From Chondrus crispus (taxonomy: Eukaryota; Rhodophyta; Florideophyceae; Gigartinales; Gigartinaceae): a DNA stretch of 64,000 nt. The stretch covers positions 124,001-188,000 of the forward strand of contig NW_005178991.1 in assembly GCF_000350225.1 (NCBI RefSeq), given 5' to 3'. The notes under the pieces were generated by a model. That model did no database searches. It was given only the letters and a program-made list of their open reading frames with translations, and was not told the origin of the DNA. The position numbers and the translations under genes are program-made. This document shows positions 1 to 10,126 of the stretch, one piece after another; the first letter of the stretch is position 1; every line of letters begins with the position of its first letter.

Positions 1-639
1 TTGGCACCCGCTTTGACCCGGTCTGCAACGCTTCTCAACACCGTTCATTCACGAATACCTTTATATCTTCACTCGCCCGCAACTAATGGCCAGCTGCCTG
101 CACATCATTGCATTGCACAAGATATTAAATTGAGCACAAGAGCGCACGATGAACGGAAGCAGATCGCTAGTTCATACATACGCATACCCGCGATTTCGGG
201 TTGTTTTTTCATTTTTGCTTTTTGCTTGTTTATTCATGCAGAAACTAAGAAACTTCATGATTCTTCATGAAGAAACGACTTTAGACAATGGTAGCCACGA
301 CTTACACGTTACATCTCCATGATGGAGATGGGCTACAGGGACCCTTGGAAGGCATGGGGGATCTCGATTTGGATGGTTGATCGCGATTATCGGTGGGTCA
401 CTTGAAGAAGGCCGAAGTGGTGATTTTTTCATTTTGCAGCATTATCTGGCAGTTTTTGCGCGCAATTGCGCGCAAAAACATGATTTAATGAAATCGCGGA
501 CGCATACATACACATACATAGATTGCAACGTCCGTGAGGCGAGCTTCTCACGCATTCATAAATCAAAAACAAAGCAAAAAACCGTGAACGCACTACTACT
601 GTCACGGGCGGCAAGCGGCCATCGCACTTCGATACTTAC
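1..639. other. Intergenic stretch without a recognised gene
   Basis: I see no convincing coding region here. The short open frames have no recognisable domain. The segment lies downstream of the NLR gene that ends at 640, and its only clear structure is a perfect 28-bp palindrome. Confidence 0.5.
452..479. repeat. Perfect 28-bp palindrome
   Basis: The segment is its own reverse complement and is built around GCGCGCAATTGCGCGC flanked by T5/A5. It lies about 160 bp past the stop of the convergent NLR gene. It could form a cruciform or be the centre of a fold-back element. No target duplication is evident. Confidence 0.8.
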
Positions 640-3600
640 TTACACCACTAGCTTCATGATAGCAACCAGATGGCCCGCCCCTGCAACTGCGACCCCGTGA
701 TCGTGGTCTATCTGCAAGTCTATTGGATTGTCCAACTGGGCCAAGACAGCCTCAGACCCATCCTCTCGCAATTGCACAATTCTTCCCCCCTCCCTTGCAA
801 ATATTTGTGATGTTCGTCCTGCGCGGGAAGCAGTACCAAAGTCTGCCGTCTTCAGGAACCGAGCTGTGATTTCTTCCCAATCCTCTTCCCACCCGGTATG
901 AAGTGTGATCCCTCTCTCCACGTCCCACACCCGCACGCTCCCGTCATACGATCCAGATACCACACGTCTTCCGTCCCCACTCATCGCAACGCTAAACACC
1001 CAATCCGTGTGTCCAACTAACGCGTCCCCGACTTGTGCTCCCGTCTCCACGTCCCACACCCGCACGCTCCCGTCATCCGATCCAGATACCACACGTCTTC
1101 CGTCCCCACTCATCGCAACGCTAAACACCCAAGCCGTGTGTCCAACTAACGCCTCCCCGACTTGTGCTCCCGTCTCCACGTCCCACACCCGCACGCTCTT
1201 GTCCCGGGATCCAGATACCACACGTCTTCCGTCCCCACTCATCGCAACGCTCCACACCGAATCCGTGTGTCCAACTAACGCCTCCCCGACTTGTGCTCCC
1301 GTCTCCACGTCCCACACCCGCACGCTCTTGTCCCGTGATCCAGATACCACACGTCTTCCGTCCCCACTCATCGCAACGCTGTACACAAAACCCGTGTGTC
1401 CAACTAACGCGTCCCCGACTTGTGCTCCCGTCTCCACGTCCCACACCCGCACGCTCTTGTCCCACGATCCAGATACCACACGTCTTCCGTCCCCACTCAT
1501 CGCAACGCTACGCACCCAATCTGTGTGTCCAACTAACGCGTCCCCGACTTGTGCTCCCGTCTCCACGTCCCACACCCGCACGCTCTTGTCCCACGATCCA
1601 GATACCACACGTCTTCCGTCCCCACTCATCGCAACGCTAACCACCTCATCCGTGTGTCCAACTAACGCGTCCCCGACTTGTGCTCCCGTCTCCACGTCCC
1701 ACACCCGCACGCTCATGTCCCACGATCCAGATACCACACGTCTTCCGTCCCCACTCATCGCAACGCTACGCACCGAATCCGTATGTCCAACTAACGCCTC
1801 CCCAACTTGTGCTCCCGTCTCCACGTACCAGACCCGCAAGCTGTTGTCATCAGATCCAGATACCAGATGTCTTGCGTCTCCNNNNNNNNNNNNNNNNNNN
1901 NNTCCTCTCCGACGTACTCCACAGCCTTAACGTCCCGTCTTCATATCCCACAACAACATTCTCCTTCCTCTCACAGAGAGTTGCGCAGATGGCTCTTGTC
2001 ACGCTCGGGTTTTCTGCAGTCACGCTCGGGTTTTCTGCAGTCACGCTCGGGTTTTCTCCAGTCACTTCGGAGGTTACACTTCCAAAGCACATTCCAAAAT
2101 ATGCCCTCAAACGTCGACACATTTTGCGCCTGCTTGCTTCAAGATCCCCTGGGCCCTGGCTCTGGCTCTCCGTTTCGAACTCGCCTTCTAATTGACTGCT
2201 TGGTTCATTGGCCCCTGGACCCTGGCTCTCCGTTTCGAATTCGAACTCGCCTTCCAATTCAACCATCTTCGTCTCCTTCTCAGCAGATTGCGTGAAAACT
2301 AGTACTTTTGTCCCGCCCCACTCCACCTGACATCCATACACTTCACCACTGGAATCCATGCCCACTTGAATTTCAGTACCGAAATTTGGCAGAACAATCT
2401 GCTCCACCATCTTTCCATCGGCTCGCGCTACACACTCACTCACAGGCCGCACCCACGGCCGTGGTGCGTATCTCTCAATTTCCTCCAGCATTTTTCCCAC
2501 ACAACTTGAATCCCGTGCCTTGTGCTTCACTCGCCCATATAGTTGAAAGTAAATCCCGGCACTGTTTTCACCACAAAACGGTACACTCAGTCGCGCCGCC
2601 CGCATCATCAATTGCATTCCAGATATTGCATCCTTGTCAACTTCACCCCTGCCCTCGCCCCGCTTCCAACAATTTTGCAGATCCTTGACAGCTCTTTCGT
2701 ACTGCAAAACCGCTTTCCGCCGCAACACCTTCACCACCCACCCAGGACTCAGCACTAAATTCTTCAGGTCTTCCAATCGTCCTGCCCTCATCAATAGCCG
2801 GTAGATGTTTTCCTCAACGTACTCCTCTCTAAATCTGTTCTCATCCAAGCTTCCATCTTCCACTGCTGCTGCAACCAAACCCCTCTCTCTGCTATACTTG
2901 TCCACTACTTTCCCAAACCAAGCTGCACACCCCTCATTCGCTTCTGCCTCATCTACTGTGAAATCCAAGGTCAGATCGTGCATACGCAACCCAGCACAAC
3001 CGCGGCCGTACTCAAAGTCTACTAGACCAACATTACTCATCTGCATTGCCAATTTCTCCGCTGCAGTCTCATCATCTGTTTCCCACAAGTCTTTCAAAAC
3101 CGATACCGGAATCCAATCTTGCTTTTCCATCACACACAATCCCCGGTGCATTTCCCTATGCGATAACCCGCTGGAGAACGATTGTTCTCCATCGGCTTTC
3201 GAATTCGATTCCAAAATATCGATAGATGATAGTAGCATTGCTTTCAGCGACGAATACCCATCACCTGGGCTGTCACCAGACATTCCTCCCCGATTCTTAA
3301 CTTTGTCTAAATACAATTGCCATATACTCGACACATCTGCTGTGCGCCGTTGGCTCTTCATGTACTTCACACTCGTTCCCGCTACATTCAACGCCAGTGG
3401 CAGTCCTGCACACATGTCCAATATCGCGTGAATCGCGTGAATCGCCTCCTCGGAACATGAGCTATTTTCTTCATCGCAAAGAGGCCCACTAGCCTGCCGA
3501 AGCATCATCTCTGCATCAGATCCTCGAGAAACTCGCGCACCGAACGCGATTGATTGGCCAACTAGCGTCAAGTCTCTATCTCTAGTAGAGTACATAATCC

Positions 3601-4567
3601 TGCTCATCGCCCCACCCATGCCCGTGCCACTGCCTGCCAGAACAGACAGCTGTTGTAAGATTTCCTTGTTAATGCCATTGCGTGCCCATACGTCATCGAA
3701 AATGAAAAGACATATCTGGTCTCCAAACCATGATACCAGCAACGATAGCACCTCCTGCAGTTCCGTCTGTTCACGCATCTTCTCGGCCGTGCTATGTCCT
3801 CTTGTTGCGTTGACGGCAAGACAAAATTGCTGAATCAATCGCCCAACGCTTGCATCTTGTCCAAGGGACAAGAAGTACACGCCTCCAGGAAAACAAGCTC
3901 TTACCTCCTCGTCGTGTGCAATCGCCCGCAGCGCGCATGTCTTCCCGACACCCCCTTGCCCCACTGCAAACGCGCCGACTTGAGCGCTTCCGTCAGTCCG
4001 TAGTACCGCCGCCTTGAGCTGTCTCTCGCATGTGTCCTGTGCCCCATGACTTTGTCGCAAATTCAAATCAATATACACGGAATCTGGGTTTCTCGGCGCC
4101 CACACGCAAGACTTGAATACGTCCTTGTTGATCGCAACGGAATCAATTTTGGCGTAGAGGCTGAGGTAAGCGCTTGCCGATTCTACTTCTTTGCGCTGTT
4201 CTGCTGCATCTTGCTTGCGCTCGACAAGAATGTCTCTTTCGCTGACGGCTTTCGAAAATTTACGGAGCTTGCCTTTAGGGTCTTTTTGCTCATCCTCGAG
4301 TTCAGTCAGAGTTGTTTTGACAAAGTCGGAGACCCTGTTAATCTTGCCTTTTAAAATTTCCCGATGTGGGTCCTGTATGATGTCGATGTGTGGGTCGTCG
4401 CGCAACAACCTGACATTCCTGGACAGCGCCTGGTAGGCCTCGAGCATCTCAAGGGCCAAGTCGTTGTTGTTCTTGTAGGCGTCGTGGCGATCAATGAGAG
4501 CGATAACAAGACGGACGACTTGCTCCGCCGCCCCGGTGAGGCCCGCGATGCCTAACGGATCGGCCAT
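640..4567 (-). CDS. NB-ARC (STAND/NLR) protein with C-terminal WD40 repeats, split by an assembly gap
   Basis: This is a signal-transducing ATPase of the NLR type, presumably cytosolic and used in self/non-self or pathogen sensing. The preferred start (4567) opens with MADPLGIAG, resembling N-termini of fungal STAND proteins; an upstream in-frame ATG at 4906 would add 113 low-complexity residues. From the preferred start, Walker A (GQGGVGKT) is at about residues 203-210. Walker B (CLFIFDDVW) is near 289, an RNBS-B-like YSTRDRD follows, and GLPLAL is near 389. A linker with short repeats leads to about eight WD40 units. The 21-N gap at 1882-1902 falls within the first WD40 units, and the frames on its two sides do not match. 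The gap size is therefore probably wrong, and I treat the halves as one gene. No intron is needed. NB-ARC/WD40 is a sure assignment; immune function is by family analogy. Confidence 0.88.
937..1881 (-). repeat. 129-bp tandem repeats encoding near-identical WD40 units
   Basis: Seven full 43-residue WD40 units plus part of an eighth are nearly identical in DNA as well as protein. Within the unit (VRVWDVETGAQVG at its start) differences are almost confined to residues 14 (D/E), 21, 22, 24, 40 and 42. Residues 21-24 show combinations such as DSVR, DEVV, DWVR, GFVY, DSVW and AWVF; residue 40 is W, R, D or Y. This is the high-internal-conservation pattern of fungal HET-E/D-type WD40 NLRs, in which repeats are reshuffled and ligand-facing residues diversify. 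Confidence 0.9.
1882..1902. other. Assembly gap (21 N) inside the WD40 region
   Basis: A run of N lies between the linker and the repeat array of the NLR gene. Reading through it changes frame, so its true length is not a simple 21 bases. Collapse of further near-identical WD40 units here is likely. Confidence 0.95.
2000..2062 (-). repeat. Three 21-bp tandem units in the NLR linker
   Basis: Three consecutive 21-bp units encode V-T-A/G-E-N-P-S repeats between the NB-ARC part and the WD40 array. A second degenerate duplication just upstream in the protein encodes two copies of an acidic LEGEFE...SQGPG unit. The linker thus expands by in-frame slippage like the WD40 array. Confidence 0.8.
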
Positions 4568-4931
4568 AACGGGTTTTGACAAGGGAAAAGGCGGGGTTGA
4601 TGTGTGGGTAATGAACGGAAACGGTGGCTCCGGAGAAGGAAGAGCGGGGCTTTGGGGTGAAGTTGAGGGGTGCAAAAGGAGGGTTTGTGGGAAGGTAGGT
4701 GCCGTGGTGGAGTGGAGAAATGGTGGTGAGAGGTTGGGACGTTGGTTTTCTGTTGCGTGTGTCGTTGGAGCGTGCGCAGGATGAGATAGGAAGGAAGAGG
4801 GTGCGGGGTGTTCGGCGGGAGAGGTAAGCGTGTGGTGGGGGGAGGTGAAAGGCAGGTGAGATGCAGTTCGTGGGTGCCTGAATGCGTGCGATGTCCGTTT
4901 CAACAAGTCAACAAGTATGGGGTTGAGGTTG

Positions 4932-4936
4932 GTTGT
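4932..4936. repeat. Target-site duplication GTTGT (left)
   Basis: These five bases abut the outer end of the left LTR and recur exactly next to the right LTR at 12212-12216. They show that the whole interval entered as a single insertion. Confidence 0.9.
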
Positions 4937-5222
4937 TGTTGTCGGTGAAATGGGGGAGGCGGTTCTGGGGAGCGTGCCGTTCGTGGTGAGGGTTGGCCGA
5001 GTGGTGTCCCCCCTTCCTCGCAGCGCCCGTCACCCTCTCTCTTTTATTTCTACGAAATTCCTTCCAGAAGCGTCCACGCATCCGGCCCGGATTCCGCCGG
5101 GCCGTCCGCGTGCGCTTCTCTAAAATTCAAATAAAATCTCGGACTACAGAATAAAATCTCGGACTACAGAATAAAATCTCCCTCTACAGTAAAATGCAAT
5201 TTTTCCCTCAAAATATCTCACA
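4937..5222 (-). repeat. 3' LTR of element 1 (286 bp)
   Basis: In element orientation it runs from TGTGAGATA to ACCGACAACA. It differs from the 5' LTR mainly by one extra copy of a 20-bp unit (GGACTACAGAATAAAATCTC) and a few substitutions. It contains an AATAAA on the sense strand. Its outer edge faces the NLR gene, so an LTR promoter could read into that gene. Confidence 0.92.
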
Positions 5223-5668
5223 TGACCCCCTCGTCAGGGCAGACCACGGGTCTGCCGTTGCACGTAAATATACTGGCCCCGATTCCTCGCGTGACCGCTC
5301 TGGCCCCCTCGGCCACCGTCTCTCCACCTTCCACCGAACCTAGCTCCCTTCTATTTCATCCGCTCCACCGCCATCTTGCGCCGTCGAACTTCTAACAGTC
5401 AATTTCAAGCCGCGCTTCATCTGCGTCGCCGGAATTCCGGTTGCCCAACGTCAGCTTCGCGTCAGCCTCGGGCCGCGTGGTCTCCGCATCGCCCGGGACT
5501 GTGGTCGCTGACGTCAATCGTCGTCTGGGACTCAAGCCGCGTGCTCTGCGCGTCGCCTGAGGCTCCGTTTCCAGTCGTTCCCGTTTCGGGACTTCTCGGA
5601 AACGCTCAGCTTCTCGAGCCGCGCACGAGAGCTCTGTGGTCCTTCGGGCGGTACTCCCTGTGCGCACT
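5223..5668. other. Leader region between the 3' LTR and the H3-mimic ORF
   Basis: About 450 bp without an ORF of its own. Next to the LTR, the element-sense strand reads GAGGGGGTCA, a short polypurine-like tract. The remainder is GC-rich and would hold the promoter and 5' UTR of the plus-strand ORF. I found no convincing TATA box. Confidence 0.5.
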
Positions 5669-7141
5669 ATGGCTCGAACCAAGCAGACGGCGAGGGCTTC
5701 CACCGGCGGGAAGGTACCACGCCGCGCTATCGCCACTAGGGCCGCCCGCCGTTCAGCGGGGGTGTGGCGAGAGAACGGCCAGGACGTCACCGAAAGGGCG
5801 TCTCATGGCGTGAATTGCCCCTTCATCGACTTCGAAGACCCAAGTAATGCCGAACATCTTCCTGACCTTTGGAAGCACGCGGGACGTTCCGACGTCTCCG
5901 CGCTTCGGTACCAAGTAGGAGATGGTTCTTTCCGAATCAAATATAAGGAAGTGGGCAACCGGGCGTCTGTCGTAGCGGCCGTATCTGCCGCCGGGGCCCG
6001 GCTTCTCTTCGGGGCCCATGTGTTGGCCTTCGTATCGGCCCGCCTCGCTCGCAAGGCATGGTTCACCTCCGACCGCTGCTACCGGCTGGGGCTCACCGAG
6101 AGCCACAGTGACGGGACGGAGTACACCTGCTGCGACGACCCAGAGTGGGTCGTCGAATTTGTCTGGTGCTCTGATGGCGGTAACGGCGAGGTCAAGGGTT
6201 GCTACTACGCCGTCGGAGAGGGGAGTCCAGAGAAGTACATGATACTTCTCTACACGATGACCTTCGATCGCGTGCCCTCTGCGAACGGCATTGCCCGCCG
6301 GGGCTTCAACTCTTCCTTCGGTAAGGAGTGCTCAACGCGTATGGACGCTATTCTGGCTATCGACAATTGGTGTAGCCAGAATAGAGGGAAGAGGAAGCGA
6401 GTGAACTTTGCTATGTCACGCAACGTCTCCCCACTCGCTTCCCGGTACCTTTGTACGTCCCGGACCGTAGCGTTCCAAGACAATACCGTCTTGTGCATCC
6501 GGTCTGCGGTCTGCAACGCTATGTTCCTTGTCGTTGGTCGCAGTGCTGCTGACCGCCTATGGGTGGCGGAAGCGGCCCGAGTCGCCGCGTTCGAGCGTCA
6601 GATGGACTATTTCCCGAGCGTGCACCACTTTACGCACATTCAGAGGGTAATCCGAGCAGATCACCACGGAACAGTTTCTCTTGATCATGTGGCCCCACCG
6701 CCGGGGGCTTTCATCCAAGGGAGATCCAGCTCCAGACTCCCTCTGTGGCGCAGCTCTGCTTTTAGCTGGTTACTTCGTCTGCCGCGGGAGCAAGCGGGTG
6801 TCTACGTTCTTCGCATCACCGACGTTAACCATCTCCAACACGCCGTCTGCATAGACGCACGGACGGAACCGGCGCTGATCTACGATTGCGCAGAACGTTT
6901 CGCCATGCAGCTCAAGGACACTTCTCTTCGCTTGTGCTGTCCCGCCGCCGATCCGACAAAGTTCCAGTACTTCGATGATGTGCGTCTCTTGCGCCGAACA
7001 GCCCGGCAGCGTAGAGACGCCAATCAGAGTCCCGGCCGGGAGAGGAAATCCAAAAAGGTTCGCCGAGGAAATCGTGGCCCCAAATCCTCCCATGGCAAGG
7101 TAATTGCCGTGCGTAGGGGTTCTTCAAGCAGCAAACACTGA
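5669..7141 (+). CDS. Retrotransposon-borne protein with a histone-H3-tail mimic at its N-terminus
   Basis: This is an intact 490-codon ORF. The chosen ATG gives M followed by ARTKQTAR, identical to H3 residues 1-8; an 11-codon upstream extension from a GTG-type start is unlikely. STGGK (H3 10-14) follows, then a segment aligning to H3 15-29. Relative to H3 the changes are K9A, A15V, K18R, Q19A, L20I, K23R and K27R. After the tail the histone fold is absent. Further features are an RGKRKR stretch near 238-243 and a basic, Ser-rich C-terminal ~35 residues that could act as nuclear localisation signals. A weak papain-like pattern is also present: CIRSAVCNA (C276), HAVCID (H391) and LIYDC (D406). 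It lies antisense between pol and the 3' LTR of element 1. The tail match is seen directly; protease activity and chromatin mimicry are inference. Confidence 0.9.
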   Translation: MARTKQTARASTGGKVPRRAIATRAARRSAGVWRENGQDVTERASHGVNCPFIDFEDPSNAEHLPDLWKHAGRSDVSALRYQVGDGSFRIKYKEVGNRASVVAAVSAAGARLLFGAHVLAFVSARLARKAWFTSDRCYRLGLTESHSDGTEYTCCDDPEWVVEFVWCSDGGNGEVKGCYYAVGEGSPEKYMILLYTMTFDRVPSANGIARRGFNSSFGKECSTRMDAILAIDNWCSQNRGKRKRVNFAMSRNVSPLASRYLCTSRTVAFQDNTVLCIRSAVCNAMFLVVGRSAADRLWVAEAARVAAFERQMDYFPSVHHFTHIQRVIRADHHGTVSLDHVAPPPGAFIQGRSSSRLPLWRSSAFSWLLRLPREQAGVYVLRITDVNHLQHAVCIDARTEPALIYDCAERFAMQLKDTSLRLCCPAADPTKFQYFDDVRLLRRTARQRRDANQSPGRERKSKKVRRGNRGPKSSHGKVIAVRRGSSSSKH

Positions 7142-7218
7142 TAGTTCATGCATAAGAAACGAAATCAATCTCAATCGCCTTCAACCTAGTACATGCGAAA
7201 TATTAAAATGCATCACAC

Positions 7219-10126
7219 CTACATCAGATGTGCGGGTTTTTGAATAAAAGGGATTAAACGTCTTGCATGTATATCCCGTCGACTGTAGCGCAATCCCGGC
7301 GACACGAGTGTGTACCGCGGGTGCTTGGCTCGTACTACCCGGCATGGGCCGTAGTACTTCGACTCCCCTAGGGGCCACTTCTGTAACCCTCCTAGGGCTG
7401 TTCCTCGGGCGACCAGAACTTGATCGTGTACGTCGAACTGGCGTGGCGACACAACCGTCATTCTCTTGCTCCTCTTTTCCAACTGTTTAGCCGCCCTCGT
7501 CGATCGGAGCGCGAGCGTCGCTAACAGTTCCAAGTTGCGCGCCTCAACGCCGCCCCACCGGATTTGGTTCAGTTCGGTCTGGGGTTGCGCGGGCGGCTTT
7601 ACTCCATACATCAGCTCAAACGGGGAGAACCCGTCCGACAGCCGGCGTCGGCGGTATCCGTACAGGATCTGCTTCAGCGCTGATTCCCACTTGTGGCTAG
7701 CGGCGCCCTGTCCCAACAGAGTCTTCCGAATTGAACGCTTGATGGTCCCGACCATACGCTCCGCTTTTCCGTTGGACATAGGAGCATAAGCGAGGACCGG
7801 TTTCCATGAAATTCCCTGTTGTACCATGAAGTTCTTCAACGCTGTCGCGCTGAAACATGTTGCGTTATCTGAGACTATGGTCCGAGGGGGACCAAACGAA
7901 TGGATGATCTCCTCCTCCACGAACTTTGACAACTTCCGCAGACGTAGCGGTCTCGGTTGCCCAAGCCAGGGGCCAACCAGTCAGATGTTCGACCGCTATC
8001 AGGATGTAACGTTTTCCGTTCTTCGTCTTGGGAAGGGGTCCCGCAAAGTCTATCGAGAATGTCTCAAAGAGCTGAGAGACTGGTATCACCGCCGTGCTTT
8101 TGTACGTCGGGATGGGCGCAGCCTTTTGGCAGCCTTCACATCCACGAACGTAGGCGTAGATATCACCATGAACTCCTGGCCACCAGTACCTGTCAAGGAC
8201 GAACTGCTTCGTAGCTGTAGCGTCCCAGTGGCCAATGTCGTCATGCAGCGACCGCAATATCTGCAGTCGAGTCCCCCGAGAAGGGATTGTTCTGATCCCA
8301 TTCTTCATCCTGCGAAACAACCTTCCGTTCCATGCGAGGAACCGCCTGGAGTTCTTCATGATTCTGCGCCTCTGCGCAGCGTCTTGCTCAACCATCTCTT
8401 CTCCTTCGAGATAACGGTACGTGTCCCACACATGAGGTTCCATGTCTTCCAGCATACCTCCTTTCGCGAAAGCGGCAGCACATACCAGGTCCCCCTCATC
8501 CTCCTCGCGCCTGCCATCGTCTTTTCGTAGACGCGAGAGAAAGTCAGCGGCACAATTCTTTGAGCCGGGGCGGTACAATATCTCGAATTCGTACTCCGCC
8601 AGGAAATCCAACCAGCGGGCAAGTCTACCGTGGATGTCCTTCTTTTTGAACGCATACTGAAGCGCTTGGTGATCCGTAATCAACTTGAACTTTTGCGTTG
8701 AGAGCAAATACACCCGAAATTTCTTTAGCGCGAAGATCACCGCTAATGCTTCTCTCTCACAGGTGGAGTACTTCTTCTCAGTCTCCGTCATCGTCCTGCT
8801 GGCGTATTGTATCGGGTGAACCTTCTTGTCTTCCTTCTTCTGAGACAGAACTGCTCCCACTGCCACGTTGGATGCATCTGTCTCGACCACGAAGGGTTCG
8901 GCAAACTTCGGGAGCGCCAACAGCGGAGGAGACGTCACCCTCTTCTTCAACTCTTGGAAGGCGGTCCGCATCTCTTCCGTAAATTCAAATTCGACTTTGG
9001 TAGAAGTAGCAGCATGCAACGATGCAGAGACTTCTGCGAACTTAGGGATGAATCGGTGGTAATACCCCGCTAGCCCAAGGAAGCTTCGTAACTCCGTCTT
9101 GGTGCGCGGCTCGGGGGTGTCCCAAATGATCGATGTCTTCTCTGGATCCACCTCAATCCCTTTCTTTCCGATGACGTGCCCCAATAGCCTGGTCTGTGAT
9201 TGCGCGAAGGAACACTTCGCAAGCTTCAACTTCAATCCACTGCGAGCAATCAGCTCGAACACTTCAATTAAATGGTCAACATGGACGTCCAAGGACTTTG
9301 AAAAGATAACCACGTCATCAAGGTATACTCGGACGAATGGCAGGTCTCTGAATACGCCATCCATCATCCTTTGAAATGTTGAAGGAGCGTTCATGAGCCC
9401 GAATGGCATCACTTCAAATTGAAAGGTCCCGTACCGACAGACAAACGTCGTCTGTTCTTTGCACCATGAAGCCATCCGCACTTGCCAATAACCCGAAAAC
9501 AAGTCCAGGGTAGTGAACACTTTGCTTCCTTCAAGGTCGTCGAATATCTCTTCCATTTTGGGCAACGGCCACTTGTCGGCCTTCATCACGCGGTTAAGCG
9601 CGCGGTAGTCAACACAGAAGCGAGGTTTCCCGTCCTTCTTCGTTGCGATGACGACCGGAAACGACCAAGGAGCTACAGAGGGGGTAATGATCCCTGCCTT
9701 CTGCATCTTCTCGATCTCCTCGCGCACTACCGCGTTGTGTCTCGGAGGGAGCCTCCGAACGGCGTGCCAAATGGGCCTGTCGTCATTTAACTCAAACGAA
9801 TGTGACACAGGGACATCTGCCGGCCTGAGGTCGTCCAAAGACCATGCATCTATTCCCATACTCTTGATAGAACACATTATGCGGTCGGCGTTCTCTCTGC
9901 TGATATGGCTCAGCTTAGACATGAGAAGTTCCTCCTTCTCATCTCTCTTCTCTTTCTCATCCGCCGGCTCGTACTCTGAGCCTTCCTCAGCTAGGTCCGG
10001 AAGTCCAGCATGAGGATCTCCGTCCTCAGTGACTGCTCCCGCCCAGGCAAGGTCTGGTTCAAACGGCACCCTTTCACGCAGCGAAAGGACGAAGTCTTCA
10101 TCCGTGTCAGTTGAGTCAGCCGGCAC
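7219..10126 (-). pseudogene. Gypsy pol: RT, RNase H and integrase, with one frameshift (element 1)
   Basis: This encodes reverse transcriptase (YLDD in VYLDDVVIFS), RNase H (ETDASNVAVG) and integrase with an HHCC-type finger (GCEGCQK). The catalytic core follows (FSIDFAGP, then IVSDNATCF). One extra A in an AAA run near 7933 shifts the frame inside integrase, splitting the coding region at ATSAEVVK / FVEEEII. The C-terminus ends soon after an SH3-like 'GPCRVVRAKHPRYTL' segment, with no chromodomain. RT begins in the -1 frame relative to gag-protease, overlapping it by 136 nt. The second copy at 43049 has the same overlap, which suggests programmed frameshifting. Confidence 0.88.
9991..10126 (-). 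promoter_or_regulatory. 136-nt gag-protease/pol overlap, probable -1 frameshift zone
   Basis: Both copies of this family keep the same overlap, with pol in the -1 frame relative to gag-protease. I could not pick out a canonical X-XXY-YYZ slippery site, so the exact shift point stays open. Confidence 0.5.

Noticed and set aside
49..270. Coding start at the left window edge
   Set aside because: A frame without ATG near the edge and without recognisable features.
937..1881. Regularly spaced repeats resembling a CRISPR or satellite array
   Set aside because: The 129-bp units translate into WD40 repeats in a continuous frame of an NLR gene in a eukaryotic genome.
905..1930. Long open frame antisense to the WD40 repeats (Thr/Pro/Ser-rich, repetitive)
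   Set aside because: It is a shadow of the repeated WD40 codons on the other strand and has no domain of its own.
5669..7141. An ordinary host histone H3 gene
   Set aside because: Only the N-terminal ~30 residues match. The histone fold after residue 40 is absent, and four tail lysines are changed. LTRs and target duplications enclose it.
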